DNA from: Pachypanchax playfairii
Lineage: Eukaryota; Chordata; Actinopteri; Cyprinodontiformes; Aplocheilidae
Direction: 5' to 3'
Assembly: GCA_006937955.1 (NCBI GenBank)
Contig: SSNP01000035.1
Span: 124,001-188,000, forward strand
DNA length: 64,000 bases
Shown here: piece after piece, positions 48,601-62,176 of the stretch
How the letters are laid out: each line of letters starts with the position of its first letter
Numbering within the stretch: the first letter of the stretch is position 1
Notes under the pieces: model-generated
The model's database searches: none
What the model saw: the letters and a program-made list of their open reading frames with translations, nothing else
What the model was told of the DNA's origin: nothing
Made by a program: the position numbers and the translations under genes

Positions 48601-51600
48601 CTAGTGGCACACTAAGGAACCTACAACTTCAAATAAGTCTGTTCCTTCAAATGTTGCCGCAGAAAAACAAGTTTAACCTCAAGCCCGCTATGTCCACTAT
48701 TCAACAGCTGGACTATTTTTTTTAACCTGGTAATATCTGAAGTGTGCATGTTACCACACTGCTTACAACAATGTCCCCACCCCTTAACACACACACACAG
48801 TTTCTGCTTCTTTCAACCAGCAAAGGTTTGTCATTAAATGTATTTTAAATGTTATAATATACATTTTTTTTTTTTTTTCTGTATTTTAATCCTCCGTGTA
48901 CGTTACGCTATGGCCCATGGTAATGCTTTTGATAGCTGTGGGTTTTGAGAACAATGCAATCCAAAGAGCAAAATAAATATCCAGTAAATATGTTTTTGAT
49001 CTAAATAAACTGAAAGAGAGTTGTTTCTGCTTATTATAATTCATAATAGTACCCCTAAACGTGATTTGGATAAAATAGTTTAAAAGATCTGGACACATTT
49101 CAAAGACCCTAAGTTACAATGACACTATATGAAAAGTAATTACGTACAATATCCATTTGTGGCCTTAAATAACAATTTTTGAGTTTTCCTGTGAGTGAAA
49201 CTCCAAATGTATGTAAAATTAAGTCTTTATTCAAACTTTATGTTCAATTAAATTCACAGTCAAGGTCTGTTTTGTGGATAATGTGTTATTAAACTCTTAT
49301 TTGTTTTAAAAAGGATGGCCAACTGGAAATTCCAATAAAGAAACAGAACATTTCTATACTATGGGGTATAATTTTATGCTAAATGAATGGGAATAAATGA
49401 TTTCTCAAATGAAGTAGTCTTCATGGAGCTAATTGCTTTGCTTAAGAAGCCCACAGTAAAGCCAACTTAGACAACCCTTCTGAATTTTGTGTTAGCCTTT
49501 TCATGTTGGTAAAGATAACTAAGCTTAATTTTTTCCCAGTGCTTCACTTCCCACAGACATACAGATATGTGTATTTATTCAGATATCATCCTAACTTTGT
49601 TATCAAAACTGGCTCTCTTTGAAGCTGCATTTTTTTCTTCACCTGTTCTGTAACTTAATTTTAAACTCAGTACCAGCACTGTAAAAATAATTAAACACAG
49701 TGTACATGAAAGGCTGACATGTAATAGAATTCAAAAAGAGTACTGCAGATTCATATTTTATTGTTTTACCTGCAAAATAATGCAATGAATGTTAGCATTT
49801 TAAACCCCTTTGATTATGTAATTGCTCACATTGTAATACTAACATCAGATACATTGAATTGAATTGAATTGAATTGAATTGAATTGAATTGAATTGAATT
49901 GAATTGAATTGCATTGAACTAAAACATTACAAACATAAGAGGTAAAATTTATAATTTATAATCTGATATAAAATAACACCAGCTCACGTAATAAAAGTTT
50001 ATGCCAGTTAAAAATCACAAAAACACTTAAATCCACAAGTACATGTTTTGTTTTTGTTTTTTTTGCAGGCAAGTTTGTAAAATATTAATAATTTAATTAC
50101 ATGAGAAAATACAACAATGAAAGAGAGTTTAACATTAATGTTTACCTACTTGCCCAGGGCTATTAGATTCATGTGTTCAGGCAAGTTTGCCTTTCGGGTA
50201 AATGAAAACAAATATGATGCTTTTTACTTTTTGGACTGAAAACTGTGCTGCTGCCCACTAACCATCTGGAATGCTTTGTACTGTGTCTACTGATCACAGA
50301 TGAATCTAAGACTTGTGAACCAACACAAGCATGTTGGTTCTGTGGTGGGTCACTTATAATCTCGAATAGTTCAAAAAAGTGAGAAAATTCTATCATTAAG
50401 GGTTTCAAATCTATTTTCCACAACCACAAGTTTTGTTTTTATATATATTTATATATATATATATACTTATAACAAAATAGAAAATCTCATGTGTAACAAT
50501 AAAAGAATGGAAAAATGAATTTCTGAGGGCAACAGTAATGACAAGATATTTAGTTGTCAATATTCACAAAGAAAACAAACCAGCAATTTTTGCTCAAATT
50601 TTGTTGACAGCTTGCTATGAAATGNAACTGATTGCATGTTTTTGCTCGTGCTTATGGTATGATGGTACAGTAATAATATAATGAGATAATTATCATGCTT
50701 GACTCAGTATGTATAAATAAGATGAGTACAGGCAAATGATTCCAATATAATGACGGAAACTGTCAGACTCATAAATTAATATTTAACAACCTTGATATTG
50801 CACATGAAAGCACAGGTGCACCCAGAATAAAATATTAATAGTGATAAAAATCATTAAAGCAAAGATTCTTAGTTATTAGTATGTAAATATATACGTGACA
50901 CCTGTTTATATTGGGAAACTCCCTTTAAAGTAACAACGCAGCTTAGTTACCAAAACAAAATGTAGTTATTACTCTTTATGGCATCATACCAGAGCTAATA
51001 CTGTTATTAATAAAATTGAATTTCCATGTGTGGACATCGTCATGCATTTCCTCATCATGTTTAAATGATGCTGCAGCACTATTTGCAATTTCTATTCGAA
51101 CAGTATTGAAGTTCTTCTAATTGTATAGTGCCACCCTCTATACTGCAGCCGATGCAGCACAAATACTGGAAGGTTTCCAGTTGCTAGGTTGTATGAAGAA
51201 AATTAGAACATTTTATTTATGCTTCAATTTCATGCAAGACAAACCTACAGGCCTCACTTTATAGAATTACGACTGCACACGGCCTTAGAAAAAGACACAA
51301 GCCGTAAACAGCCAGACCTCACTGAACAAAGTAATCACTAAAACTTTCAAATCGATTTGCAAACGATTTCAAGGTAGAGAAGCAGATAGAAGAAATAAAT
51401 TGCATGACCTGTGTTTATTTGGCATCAGTGACAAGCAACTTATTGGTAACACAGTTACAGAAAAAAACAACTTGTCTGAGGCAGAGTAATTTATAAATAA
51501 TCAGTAGAACTCATTTGGACCAAAGTGATCTACTGTTAGAGGACTTAGAAACCAGTTATCTGTAAAGGTATTGTGTTCACTGAGTGGAGCTATAAATGAA

Positions 51601-52524
51601 ACATTTAATTTTTTAATGTATCTGTAGAGATTCAAAATAAATAAAATAGCCAAAAAATGGGGCAAAGTGCGAAGAGTAAAGATACCCTTCAAATAAAGTA
51701 TGAAAAAAAAATCAATCGAATGAATAATTGTTACATTTTCTCTTTGTACGGTAAATTGGGAGATTTATCACCTCAACTAATCTCTTAGTCAAATCTGAGA
51801 GCATGCATAGGAGATGTGTCACCTAAAAAATTATGAAATAGTCCTATGTACCGAAAACACATTTGATTCATTTTTTTTTTTTTTTTTTAATCTGTCATAG
51901 TTTTTCTTTTATCTTTATTTACCTCAAATCCTGATGACACCTGCATAGATGTGTTATACACAACAAACACTCACCAATGTTGGAAGAAAGAAAGTCACTC
52001 TTCATCTTTTCTCCCAAACTTAAAGTGGGACACAGTTGAAACAATTAACTCTAAATCTCAACGAAGTCAACAACTAATTAATTTTCTTTATGAAAAGTGG
52101 ACAAAGTTATATACCTCAATGTCGGCGTAACATAAATAATTTAGAAGGAAGGAACAAGTTTGCTCTCTACATATGAACTTCAACCACCTACAAGAAAAAT
52201 GATGAATACAGTAAAACATATTGTAAAAGAAAATATGTGTATATGGATGAATAACTTTAATCTCTACATAATTGTTTTAGGGTGTTGTTGTGAAATGTCT
52301 CTTCTCACAGAACAAGAGATGATGTTACAACTGTGGTTGGTAAAAGCTGTAGAGTCATCAGGCTATAAAGTTCTCAACCACCTCAGCAAACAGTGGCTGT
52401 TCAAAGGGTCTCTATTCATTCTAAAGGACATGGAGAGGAATTCTTATCTGCTACTAACCCACTAAATTTTAGATTTTAAAGTAACAAGCTAAAACTACCA
52501 TTTTAGTTTTTAGAACGTTGTTTC
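48601..52524. other. Intergenic DNA downstream of lingo1
   Basis: AT-rich. It contains the (GAATT)n microsatellite, a (TA)n tract at 50,441-50,465 and one ambiguous base (N) at 50,625. No gene is recognised. Confidence 0.55.
49856..49910 (+). repeat. (GAATT)11 pentanucleotide microsatellite
   Basis: Eleven uninterrupted GAATT units, followed by the imperfect units GCATT and GAACT. The purity suggests recent expansion, so the tract is probably polymorphic. Confidence 0.97.
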
Positions 52525-53395
52525 AATTCAGTTCAGTTCAATTCAAACATACTTTATTGATCCCCAATGGGCAATAACATGTTGCAGTAACTCAATTTCA
52601 AATTATCTTCAGAGAGTCATCTGAAGAAACTTCTGACTGAAGACACTCTGCAGTTGCATTACATTTTTGCTGTTGAGTTTAAATTCTCTCTCTTGTGAAG
52701 AGAATGTTCAAGGTTCTCCCTGATGAATTTATTTTTTTCAGCACAAAATTTATAGAAGATAAAGATTGAAATCATCCTCTAGAAGTAAAGTCTGCTCTTC
52801 TCAAAAACAGCATCATTGTGTCTCCAGTTCAGTCTGTGGTCCAGGTGAACACCAGGTATTTATACTCCTCCACCACCTCCACTTCTTCTCCCATGATGGA
52901 AATGGGTTTTGACATTTCGCTGCTTCTCCTAAAATCCACAATCATCTCCTTTGGCTTGTTCACAGTCAAGAAAAGATGATTGTTTCCATACCAGGACACA
53001 AAGCAGTCCACCAGTTCTCTGTACTCAGTATCTTGTCCATCTCTGATCCACCAACAACTGCAGAGTCATCAGAGTATTTTTGTAGATGGCAGGACTCTGA
53101 CCTGCACTGAAAGTCTGAGGTGTGCAGAGTGAAAAGGAATGGTGAGAGTACAGTCCCCTGTGGTGCTCCTCTACTGCTGATCACCTGCTCATACGTATAA
53201 TCCTTCAGTCTCAGAAACTGTTGTCTATTTGTGAAGTACTTCTTTATCCAAGTGATTGTGGAGGCCTCCACATGTGTCTCCTGGAGTTTTTGACACAATA
53301 GAGCACACTGAATCGTGTTAAAGGCACAGAAGAAATCAAAGAACGTGATCCTCACAGTTGAGGCTTCAGTTGGTCCTAAAAATATACAGAATATA
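52525..53395 (-). mobile_element. L2-type LINE fragment (reverse transcriptase C-terminal half)
   Basis: On the minus strand: DFFCAFNTIQ (cf. DFSSAFNTIQ), ISSRGAPQGTVLSPFLFTLH (the GxPQGxxLSP block), KYSDDSAVVG (active site in SDD form, typical of this fish family), then in another frame NNHLFLTVNKPKEMIVDFRR and GEEVEVVEEYKYLVF. The 3' end is TTTATTGATCCCC-like sequence at 52,550-52,565 (+). Two or more frameshifts and missing 5' regions (endonuclease and N-terminal RT) show it is inactive. Confidence 0.88.
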
Positions 53396-53725
53396 ATATA
53401 AATAGGCCATTCTTTGGCGAAAAGTTTGTAGGATGTTGTCAGCTCTGATGTGAACAGGTAAATGTTTTGTTATTCATAAATAAATTATATAACTTTGATT
53501 TAACCAGTTAAATCTCACAAAGACAATATTTTATTTGCAAGGCAGTTTTGACCACAAGGTCAGTAACCTGAATCATACATGAAAGTTACAGATAAACAGA
53601 GAAATTACAAATACTTAATCAATGCTGATAATGAATTGCTTAAAATTTAGGAGTGTCAAACTGTTCAGTAGATTACCAAAGTTCATGCCATGGGTCATGA
53701 TAACATTTTAAAACATTTGTAATGT

Positions 53726-54095
53726 TCATGTTTTTTTCTTGTTATTACACTTATTAACAACTGTTCTTAATTTTTTTGGAGAGAGCTGATCCCTATAAGT
53801 CATCCAATTCTCATACTCAGAGACACCACTAGGAGTATTCAGCTGAAGCAACATTTTTTGAAACACTTCAAAAGTATATGTAAATTTCTCGGGGTATCCT
53901 CTATCAAGTGTATAGGTTAGACCCACCAGATGGGTCCAGGCTCCACTAAGATCTGTGAGATTACAGTGAACAGTTTTGTCATTTATCACAATCCTTGCAT
54001 CAGTTTAATGAATGTATCTTGGCTCCGTAGCAGGTAAATCTTCATCACCTCCTGAGCTAACTCCTCTACACTACAGTGACTGGTGTATCACGAGC
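53726..54095 (-). pseudogene. Broken coding fragment resembling the C-terminus of SAMD3-like fish proteins
   Basis: Two open stretches in different frames abut. The first, about 54,090-53,992, reads VEELAQEVMKIYLLRSQDTF and onward. The second, 53,998-53,726, includes SGAWTHLVGLTYTLDRGYPE then FTYTFEVFQKMLLQL and stops after a lysine-rich end. From memory, the pattern (A..L.GL.Y.L...YP....YTFE..QK) resembles the C-terminal part of uncharacterised SAMD3-like proteins that are expanded in fish genomes. This is not verified. No start codon, promoter or upstream exon is seen, and the frame break argues for a relic. It lies some 330 bp from the L2 fragment. Confidence 0.4.
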
Positions 54096-57000
54096 ATACG
54101 GTAGACAATATAAAGATAACTGGTTTGAGCTCACTTTTTACCACACATATCTCAATACAAGGACACAGACAATGACAGAGCACTCAGGCTGTCTTCACAC
54201 ATTGTGCTCATTGAGGATCTTGGATAAGATCCAAGGTGAAAAAGAAAGAAATAGCACATTTGTCATATAGTGCACACAAACAAGAAACAACCAATACAGA
54301 TAGATTAATATAGATGGATCAGGTGTTAAGGTATTTAGAAGATGTTTGAGATAAATGAGCAAAAAGCAGAAATAGAAAAAGGAAAAACAAGAATATTATC
54401 ACAAAGAGTGGAGTAGTATGTGAAGTTTGGTGTTAAACCTAAACCTTTTTTTTTCTAAATCTAATTAAACAAACTAAAAAAACAGCCTTTAATCAGAAAT
54501 TATTACAATATCATTCAATATTTATTTTGTTCTTATTTTATCTGCAGCAGTTCTTAGAATGTCCATTCTTGTGCTTCCCAGTATAAAAGCACATAATCAC
54601 GGTGTCTCAGTGATAAAAATTGCTCATGGGAAGAAAGGAACACATGTACAAGTAAACAATATTAGCTCAGTTGGTAGGCAGAGCCAACTTAAGGAATTCA
54701 AATTAAAGAAGGAGAAAAAGCTCTATGCAACTGAAATAAAGTTACATAAAACACTCCCAAGATGAAAAATAAATAAATGTAATGCGTTTTTTGGCAAACG
54801 GCAAAACCACTAAGATTTTTCCTTGCATGATAAACAGTTTGTAAAATGAGTCTGTAAATACTAACAAATGCAAAAAAAAAAAAAAGAGATGAAATTTGGA
54901 AGTAAAATTATTATATTACATATTAATATATTAGGATACAATAATTAAACTGAGAGCATCTGGCCCTCACAGTGTCTGCTGGGAAAAACTCTGGCCCTTG
55001 AACAAATTTGATTGATGACCCCTGGTATAAAATAATGGATGTGGCAACATGCAATAATTTTACAGTTACTTTACGTTTAAGGAATTTCCATCATTGCTTA
55101 GGGTTGTTCTGAACATATCTTCATGTAACTTCACAATAAATGATCAAGATAGTCGAGACACTGGAATCAGAAGTGAGCTAATGGGTTTGACGTACCTTCA
55201 AAAGCTATGGAGAAGAATCCAGAAGAAAACCACCATTACAGAAAAAGAGATTATCATGAAGAATTGCTGAACTGAAAATGAGATCCATGTCAACTAAGGT
55301 GAGATTGTTATTTTTTGTGTAAATCACAATATGGGTGGACTGAGCTGCTTGGTGGAGGTCTGCACTCTTTGAGTGCTTTCCTAGTTTTGAATGGTATGAC
55401 TCCAGATGGTGCTTTGAAGCAAATTTAACACCAATATATGGCTAAAATATTTTTACATCTGATTGTTCTTATTAATCCTCAAATTTTACTGTTGAGTCAA
55501 GAAAGTATTATGAGAAATGTGCTTTTGAGTTATTGATCTGAAAGTATTTCCAGTAACATATTGTGATGTTCTTCCAGTGTGTCAAAGTAGCAAAAAAATG
55601 CTACATTATGAACAAGTAATACAAAATGTTGTGTTATATCTTATCTGTTTGTGAACTCAGCTATGATCACCATAAAGTTTGCTGCCAGGTTTTTTATGCT
55701 GGCATTTACAACACTAACCATCTGGAGCAGGTCTGTCTCTGCAGGCGTCTCAACAATTTATCCATTTTAGAGGCTTTCAAATTCCCAGATGGCCTCGCTG
55801 CAAATGTTGGAAAAGTTGAGAATTTCCAGACAAAACTATTAAAAAACATCTGCTCTTGATTGATAATTATTGTTCATTATTTTTCTTTAGTTATTCTAGT
55901 GGTGTAGCTGGGTCTCATTAACAGTGTCATATCTGACTGCAAGTCAATATGAATTCATCCTGAAACTAAATTGGTTTTGTTCAGGTCAGATACAAAATGG
56001 CAAATGCTCAAAGCATAAACACAACTTTAGATCATCCAGCTCTGATTTAGAGTGCACATGGCAAAGGATTTTATCTTTGTTTAAAAGAACAATTCCACTA
56101 TGAGTCATACAAATTTTCTCCAATGATAAAATTAGAATGTTTGAATTAATTTAGCAATTTTAGTTAACTACACAGACCTAAACACCAGGGATTTAACTCA
56201 GAGCACATTTCTGTCATCCTTGGTGACTAATGAGACTTTTCAAGTAACAAATATGTTCTATGCAAAAAGAATAATATATTTTAGTTAAATTAAATGCAAT
56301 TTACAAGTTAGTTTAGTTTTTTTCTTATTACAGTTTATCTGTCTTTCCAGGAGAGGTTAAAAATGGCAAAAACATGTTAGATTTTGGAAGTGATCCCTAA
56401 AACTGCCATTATGGAAATATCATTTTTCACAAATAACTAGTGAACTAATGGTGATAACAAAGCATTTCTTAAGGTTAAGTGTAAATTTTCATGGTCAGTG
56501 AATCCAATACTGTTGATCAAATAAATGCAGAACTATTAGCTTTAATGTTTAAATGACATTATGGGGTAAATGCTTGTATAAATGTGTTGCTTGGTGGAGT
56601 TCTGCACTCTCTGGGTGCTTTCTATCTATTAATTATAGAATATATAATATATATATAGTAAAAAATACGGAATTTAGACCAGTGGAATGCTTGAATTTAT
56701 TTTCTAAAGCTTCGTCCAGATATGTTGTCATATTAGGAAGGAAATTTACCAAAAAGTATTTATTTTTTTAAGCATTTAGATCTTTTAAAAATAAATTCTC
56801 ACTGGGATTAAACAATTAGAGATCGACATGTCCCGGATGGTGTCACTGTTTATTGATCAAACCTCAACTTGTTTTAAACATCATTCTGTGTCAATATTGT
56901 TTTGTTTTTCCTTTTTGTTTGTTTTTTTTTATAAAAGTTGAAATCCATTGCACACTCAGCTCAGTTCAGTTTTAGAGATCTGTGCCACACTAAAATCAGA

Positions 57001-57884
57001 ACTATGTATTGAATTTGAAATTTATCATGCAAAGCTTTAAAATGTTACTTAAATCAAACCCTTTTTTGTGACTACTTTAGTTTATCTTTTCACCTTCATG
57101 AAGTGTGAGAAGTCCATGAAACAATATCACCTCCCATAAAAGACACAAAGTTATGAAGCTGTCATTTTAACACTCATCAAGGCGAAACTGTGATTTTCTT
57201 TGGTTTTGGATCTCCGAGTATTTTTTCTCACTTTAATTTGCACTTACTACATCTGAGCATACAGTGTGTTAAAAAGTATAAAGCTGCATTAGTGTATAGA
57301 TAATATAGTTTGACCTTTTGCTAACAGCTTGTGAATGCAGTATCCTAACAGCTCTAGATGGCATCCTGTTTCAGTTAAATGTATTTTATTTAATCTATAG
57401 GTAAAGCATAAATGGTTGGTTGAAAAAACCAAAAAAAAACAAAAGCCAAATCAAAGATGCATTAAACTGGTCAATACATAAATGTACTGTTTGGTTTTAT
57501 GAAGCAGAGAATATTTTTAAACTTCTTTCTTGGAGATCAGGTTTAACCACAGTGAATGCTTGCTGAAATTGCCAGGCATAAATCCACTGCACAGAAAGCA
57601 GAGAATGAAAATTTGATCTGAGAGAAGCAAAGCATGTGTGGGTGTTTGAGGAGGTTGGGCTGCATGTGGACTAATCTGTTATGACATGGGAATGGCCGTC
57701 TCTGGTTACTTTCTTTTCACACCTCTTTCAAGTAAAGCTTAGTGTTGTGGCATAAGACTGAGATCTGTTCAAGTTCTATGTTTGCTTCTTTGATCAGCTT
57801 CTCAAGATAAAAGGTTTTCTGCCTATGTTTAAAAAGCCAGTTATATTTAATGAATATCAAATATAAGGGAAAGTATTGGGGAGG
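54096..57884. other. Intergenic DNA, no gene seen
   Basis: AT-rich and mostly unique-looking. A possible transposon scrap around 54,955-55,030 (TGGCCCTCACAGTG and GATGACCCCTGG motifs) is too short to assign. Confidence 0.5.
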
Positions 57885-58165
57885 CTGCGCAGTGGTGCAG
57901 TGGGTAGTGCTGCTTCCTTTATTGGGCTGGGACCTTTCTGCATAGAGTTTGAATGTTCTCCAGCTTCCACCCACTCAAAAATAAGCTTGAGGTTAATTGG
58001 TAAATCTAAATTGTCCCTAGATGTGTGTGAATTGGTGTGGCCCTGTGATGGACTGGTGACCTGCCCAGGTGTGACCCCGCCTCTTGCCCAATGACCGCTG
58101 GAGATAGACACCAGCTCCCTGTGACTCTTAATAGGAATAAGCGGGTTTAGATAATGGATGGGTGG
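57885..58165 (+). repeat. Best-preserved copy of the dispersed teleost repeat
   Basis: The head GGCTGCGCAGTGGTGCAGTG then GGTAGTGCTGC resembles a tRNA-like or composite-repeat head. The middle has GAGTTTGAATGTTCTCC and TAAATTGTCCCTAGATGTG. The tail is TGGCCCTGTGATGGACTGG, GACCTGCCCAGGTGTGACCC and GATAATGGATGGGTGG. This family occurs in thousands of copies in many fish genomes. Its classification (SINE-like or DNA element) is left open here. Confidence 0.88.
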
Positions 58166-61100
58166 ACGGTGGTAGTTAGTGTCGTTACCTTAAAGAAAGA
58201 AAGTTTATGTTTCCGATCTTTGCTGAGTGAGAAGTTTGGCTTTCTCCCCATGCATGAGTGTTTTTCTCCTGGTAGGTTTCATCAGACAGTAACAGAGATG
58301 TTATGAGTTCATTTTGATTCCAAACTGACTGTAACCCAAAAGAAGAGGAAGCAGGTACATCAGCGATGAAGGACAGTATAGTAACTGAGTAAGTGGAAAC
58401 CTACAAACTGGTAATAAATTATATAAAAAAACATATTTCTGTTCATAAAAAACAAAATACAGTTCCTTAACTGTTTACCTTTCACACACAGTCCAGCTGG
58501 TGACCAAACTGTGTCGGACTTTTCTTCAGGGCAGTGATATTTAACTGCTTTTCAGATTTCAGTTTTAAATGGTTCAGTGACAGTAAATGAGACAGAACTA
58601 ATAATGCTTTTAATCTTTAATAAATGTGTTTACAACTCAGTTTGGTTCCTTCATCAGATAATAAGATACAATAGCCCAATGGCAAAACCTACTGTTCAGT
58701 TTTTGAAACTTCATTATTTAATATAAAATGTTTCATTGATTATATCTGTCATAAACTATTTTTAAGAGGGATCATGTGAAATATTGAGCTTTCTTCATTG
58801 TTTGTTGTGTTTATTGGCTGCAAGTTCTTGTAGTGATTTTGTGTAATTGTTCTCTACATATCCACTTAAAAAATTGTCTCAAAGAGACTGAATAATATGA
58901 CCCAGTTTATAACTACAGTTAGAAAATCAGACTGAAAGAGGACAGTATTAATACTAAGATTTGTTTTTAATTCACAGGCCATTCCTGCAGTATTCTACAG
59001 ATTTTTTCAATATGGCTCCAAAAATATAACTTTACAAATAAAAGACTAAGACGTTTAATTTTTTAAATTAATCTGATTTTCATTCTGTTAAATTTTTCAG
59101 ATCTAATTTTATATTAAATCTTCAGCAACTGTCAGGCTCAGGCTGACAGACACCCTCTCTCTCTCTAAGATGATTGACTGTGATGGAATTCCTTAAGCAG
59201 AACCCAGCAGGCTTCTGACCCACACCCAATATACCCGTCGTGAAGCCTGTTAACTGAACCAGTCATCCGATACTTCACTCATGGATGCAGAGATTATTGG
59301 ATGATACAAATACAGATGTGCCAAAAGGAAAACAATGATGTTATTAGTTTTTGGAGTTTTCTCATTTCTAGCATTTTTCCCCACTGTGTCAAACCCACCT
59401 TCGCTGCTTCGCTGTACCATCTTTCAACTGCCCTTGGCATATTGTTATGTGTGGCACAATTTGAAACATGAGTGACCCAATTCAGAGCAGCAGAATACGG
59501 ATTTAAGAAGGAGAAGAAAGAGTAAAAGGAAATACATCTCCCACCAGCAGGCAATGAGAACAATGCAAAATGTTTTAAATCAGACAACAAGAGGAAAAAT
59601 ATTTCCAACAATTAATTATTATCCTAATTATTAATACAATTCAAATGATGCTTTTATTAGTGCTATTGTTTTTTCATGTAGTTACATAACATTGTGTTGT
59701 GGTTATATATTTACTTATGTATTTACTGCATGAAAAGAACAAGTAAATTAAATGTGTTTAAAATGCATGTTGGGTTAAACAAACCTAACATCTTTTGTTT
59801 AAATGCCACTATTCAAGTGAAACATCAAATAAGTGACCTCGCCACAGAAACCGCTGGAAATTCAATCAATCCCTTTAAAACCCACTGACTTCATACTCTG
59901 TGAATGACACCTGCATCCATTTACAAATAAACAAGAGGTGAAACCCAGCTATTGCCAAAAGACCACTGAAGATAAACACCAGCAACCCTGAGAAGGAACA
60001 AGCAGGTAAAGTCACAGTGGTTCCACTTACAATGTGGCATTTCAGCTGCTTCAAAATGAACCAATTCTCAAAATGTCAGCAGCGCATGTAACCATGATTT
60101 TATCAACCTTTACGTTACTATCAGTGTTGTATCATACAGTTATTCTGGCAGCCTTTTATGAAATTGTTACCATATCTGATACATGTAGCAGGAAGTGCAA
60201 CAAATAACTGGCTTTTTTGCTAATTTCTCCTTCAAATACAAATAAAATTTCATATGAATAACCAAATTATGTCAATTTAATTGTGTGTTAAGGGTTGTAA
60301 TAATGTTTTTGAGTCATAATCATATTATAGATAAATAACATAACATAATATATTAATTATGCATGTTTATTCATGGTTAATTGTCCTTACTGGAGGTGAT
60401 GGTACAACAAGCATTACTTATATTTTGTCTGTCTTCTCAGGTGTAACTTATTTGGCAGCTGCATGGTTGATGGGTAATAACGGTAGATCTGCTGCTCTGT
60501 TAAATGCCACATTCAATCCCACTGGCCACTCTGTTTGCCTAGAAAGTAACTGGTCACAATCTGCTGTGTAACTGAAGTGTGCTTAAGTGGAGTTCCATGT
60601 AGACGCTGTTCCTCCTATACAAGGTTTCACGTCAGTAAGCACATGTTCGACTAAATTGTAGCTGATTTTTGCCCCTTGAAACACTTACCTTTATGACAAT
60701 CTGCCAGTCGGTGTTTGCAAGACTGCAGTTATCCATGTGAACACAGAAATATTCATTCATCAGTTAGGAATAAAAGCAGGTAGAAAATCACCACAAAATT
60801 AGATGTTTACAGTAGTTGGTTTTCATAAATATAGAGGGTCAAGGTTTGTAATCAGATACAATCAGGGAGATTTAACCTCACCAGATTGTGTCTAAATGTA
60901 TTTGAGGTCAAGAAAAGATGCTATTGAAGATAGAATTGCAACAACGAAAAGAAAAACAGAATGATGACAAAATAACTCAATAATGATGGATGTGGGTTTC
61001 AAACTTGTAAATGTTTCATCCCCCCTTCTACCACTACATATTCGTAAATACTGCAAATCCAGTTCCTGCAAAAAGAATCACCTATTTTGGACTTTTCCCC

Positions 61101-61989
61101 AAAGTAAACAGTAAGTTTAAGAATAGCAAGTTTAGCTCAAAAACACAGTTCAGTCTGTTTGTTTATGTGCCAAGTATCCTGAGATTATACTTTTCACACT
61201 GAATAACTGATCAGAATGATGGTTTTAACTGACAGATCAGCCATTGATTCAACAGGCTGAAACAGTGACACTGTTCATTACACATCAAAGTAATGAGACA
61301 CAGACTTTTCCCAATGCTCCAGAAATTCCCGACAGCTATTTTGTTGACTAAATGTACAAAAGATCTTACACAGACAAAAGAAATTCAGCATTCTGATATT
61401 CACTTTCTGATTGTTTATTTGTGGATTTGACTTGTCTACCTTCATTTCTTTAACCTACAAATAACAAAAAGTGATATGTCTGTCATACAACTGACTCAGA
61501 TAACTTTACTTTTACATATCAACTGATGAATCATCACCATGTACTTTGAAATTAAATTATCTCTTGAGTTTGTTTAAGACTTTTTAGTTTTAACATTAGA
61601 AAATGTTCCAGATGACTATTTGATCAGTACAACTTTAAGGGATATAGACTCCTGTCAACCAATCAAAAGGGAAAAAAACAAACAAACAAAAGCTATAAAC
61701 ACTATGACAATCAATTTAGTTTTTTGTTTGTAGCCATTTTATTTTGGTAGAAATAAACTGATGGTTTTGGAATTATCAAAACGAAACATGAGAAGAAATC
61801 AAGTATGAACTGTTGATTTAGTGTTTGCTTTCTTTCATCACTTCTTCCTTCTCTCTCTATTCACTACCAAAACAGTCATTTATAGGGATTTCTCTCACAA
61901 ACAGACCTGCCATTGGTTCAAGGTCTTCAGTGAAGTCCAACAGCATTTACATACAGGAATAAGAGCAAAGACATTTGTAAAAGAGTCTT
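58166..61989. other. Intergenic DNA
   Basis: No gene recognised. A degenerate dispersed-repeat tail may lie at about 59,935-60,010 (GACCACTGAAGATAAACACC, then GAAGGAACAAGCAGG). A 105-codon minus ORF at 59,294-59,611 lacks recognisable motifs. Confidence 0.45.
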
Positions 61990-61995
61990 TGTCCG

Positions 61996-62176
61996 AGTAG
62001 GCAAGTCCAGGTCCTGAGGGCCATATCCTGCATGTTTCCCTGTTTTAACACCTGATTCAGATGAACAATTCATTAACATGGTTCTGCAGGACTTACTGAC
62101 ATGCTGAGGATTTAAATCAGGTGCGATGAAGCAGAGAAACATCTAAAACATGCAGGTTAGTGACCCGCTTTGCCTT
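61996..62176. mobile_element. hAT-type MITE
   Basis: About 180 bp with long imperfect inverted arms. The left arm reads GGCAAGTCCAGGTCCTGAGG, then CCTGCATGTTTCCCTG. The reverse complement of the right arm reads GGCAAAGCGGGTCACTAACC, then CCTGCATGTTTTAGATGTTT. Both follow the ends of a hAT MITE family widespread in teleosts (GGTCCTGGAGGGCC, CATCTAAAAC.TGCAGGA). It carries no coding capacity and the arms are diverged, so this is an old copy. Confidence 0.75.

Noticed and set aside
54955..55030. Possible end of another hAT or similar element
   Set aside because: Only short CTGGCCC and GACCCCTGG motifs match; too little to call.
59294..59611. 105-codon minus ORF with a TRAF-like WxxEAAKVGLTQWGK stretch
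   Set aside because: No family recognised; no start context, splice sites or homologous motif.
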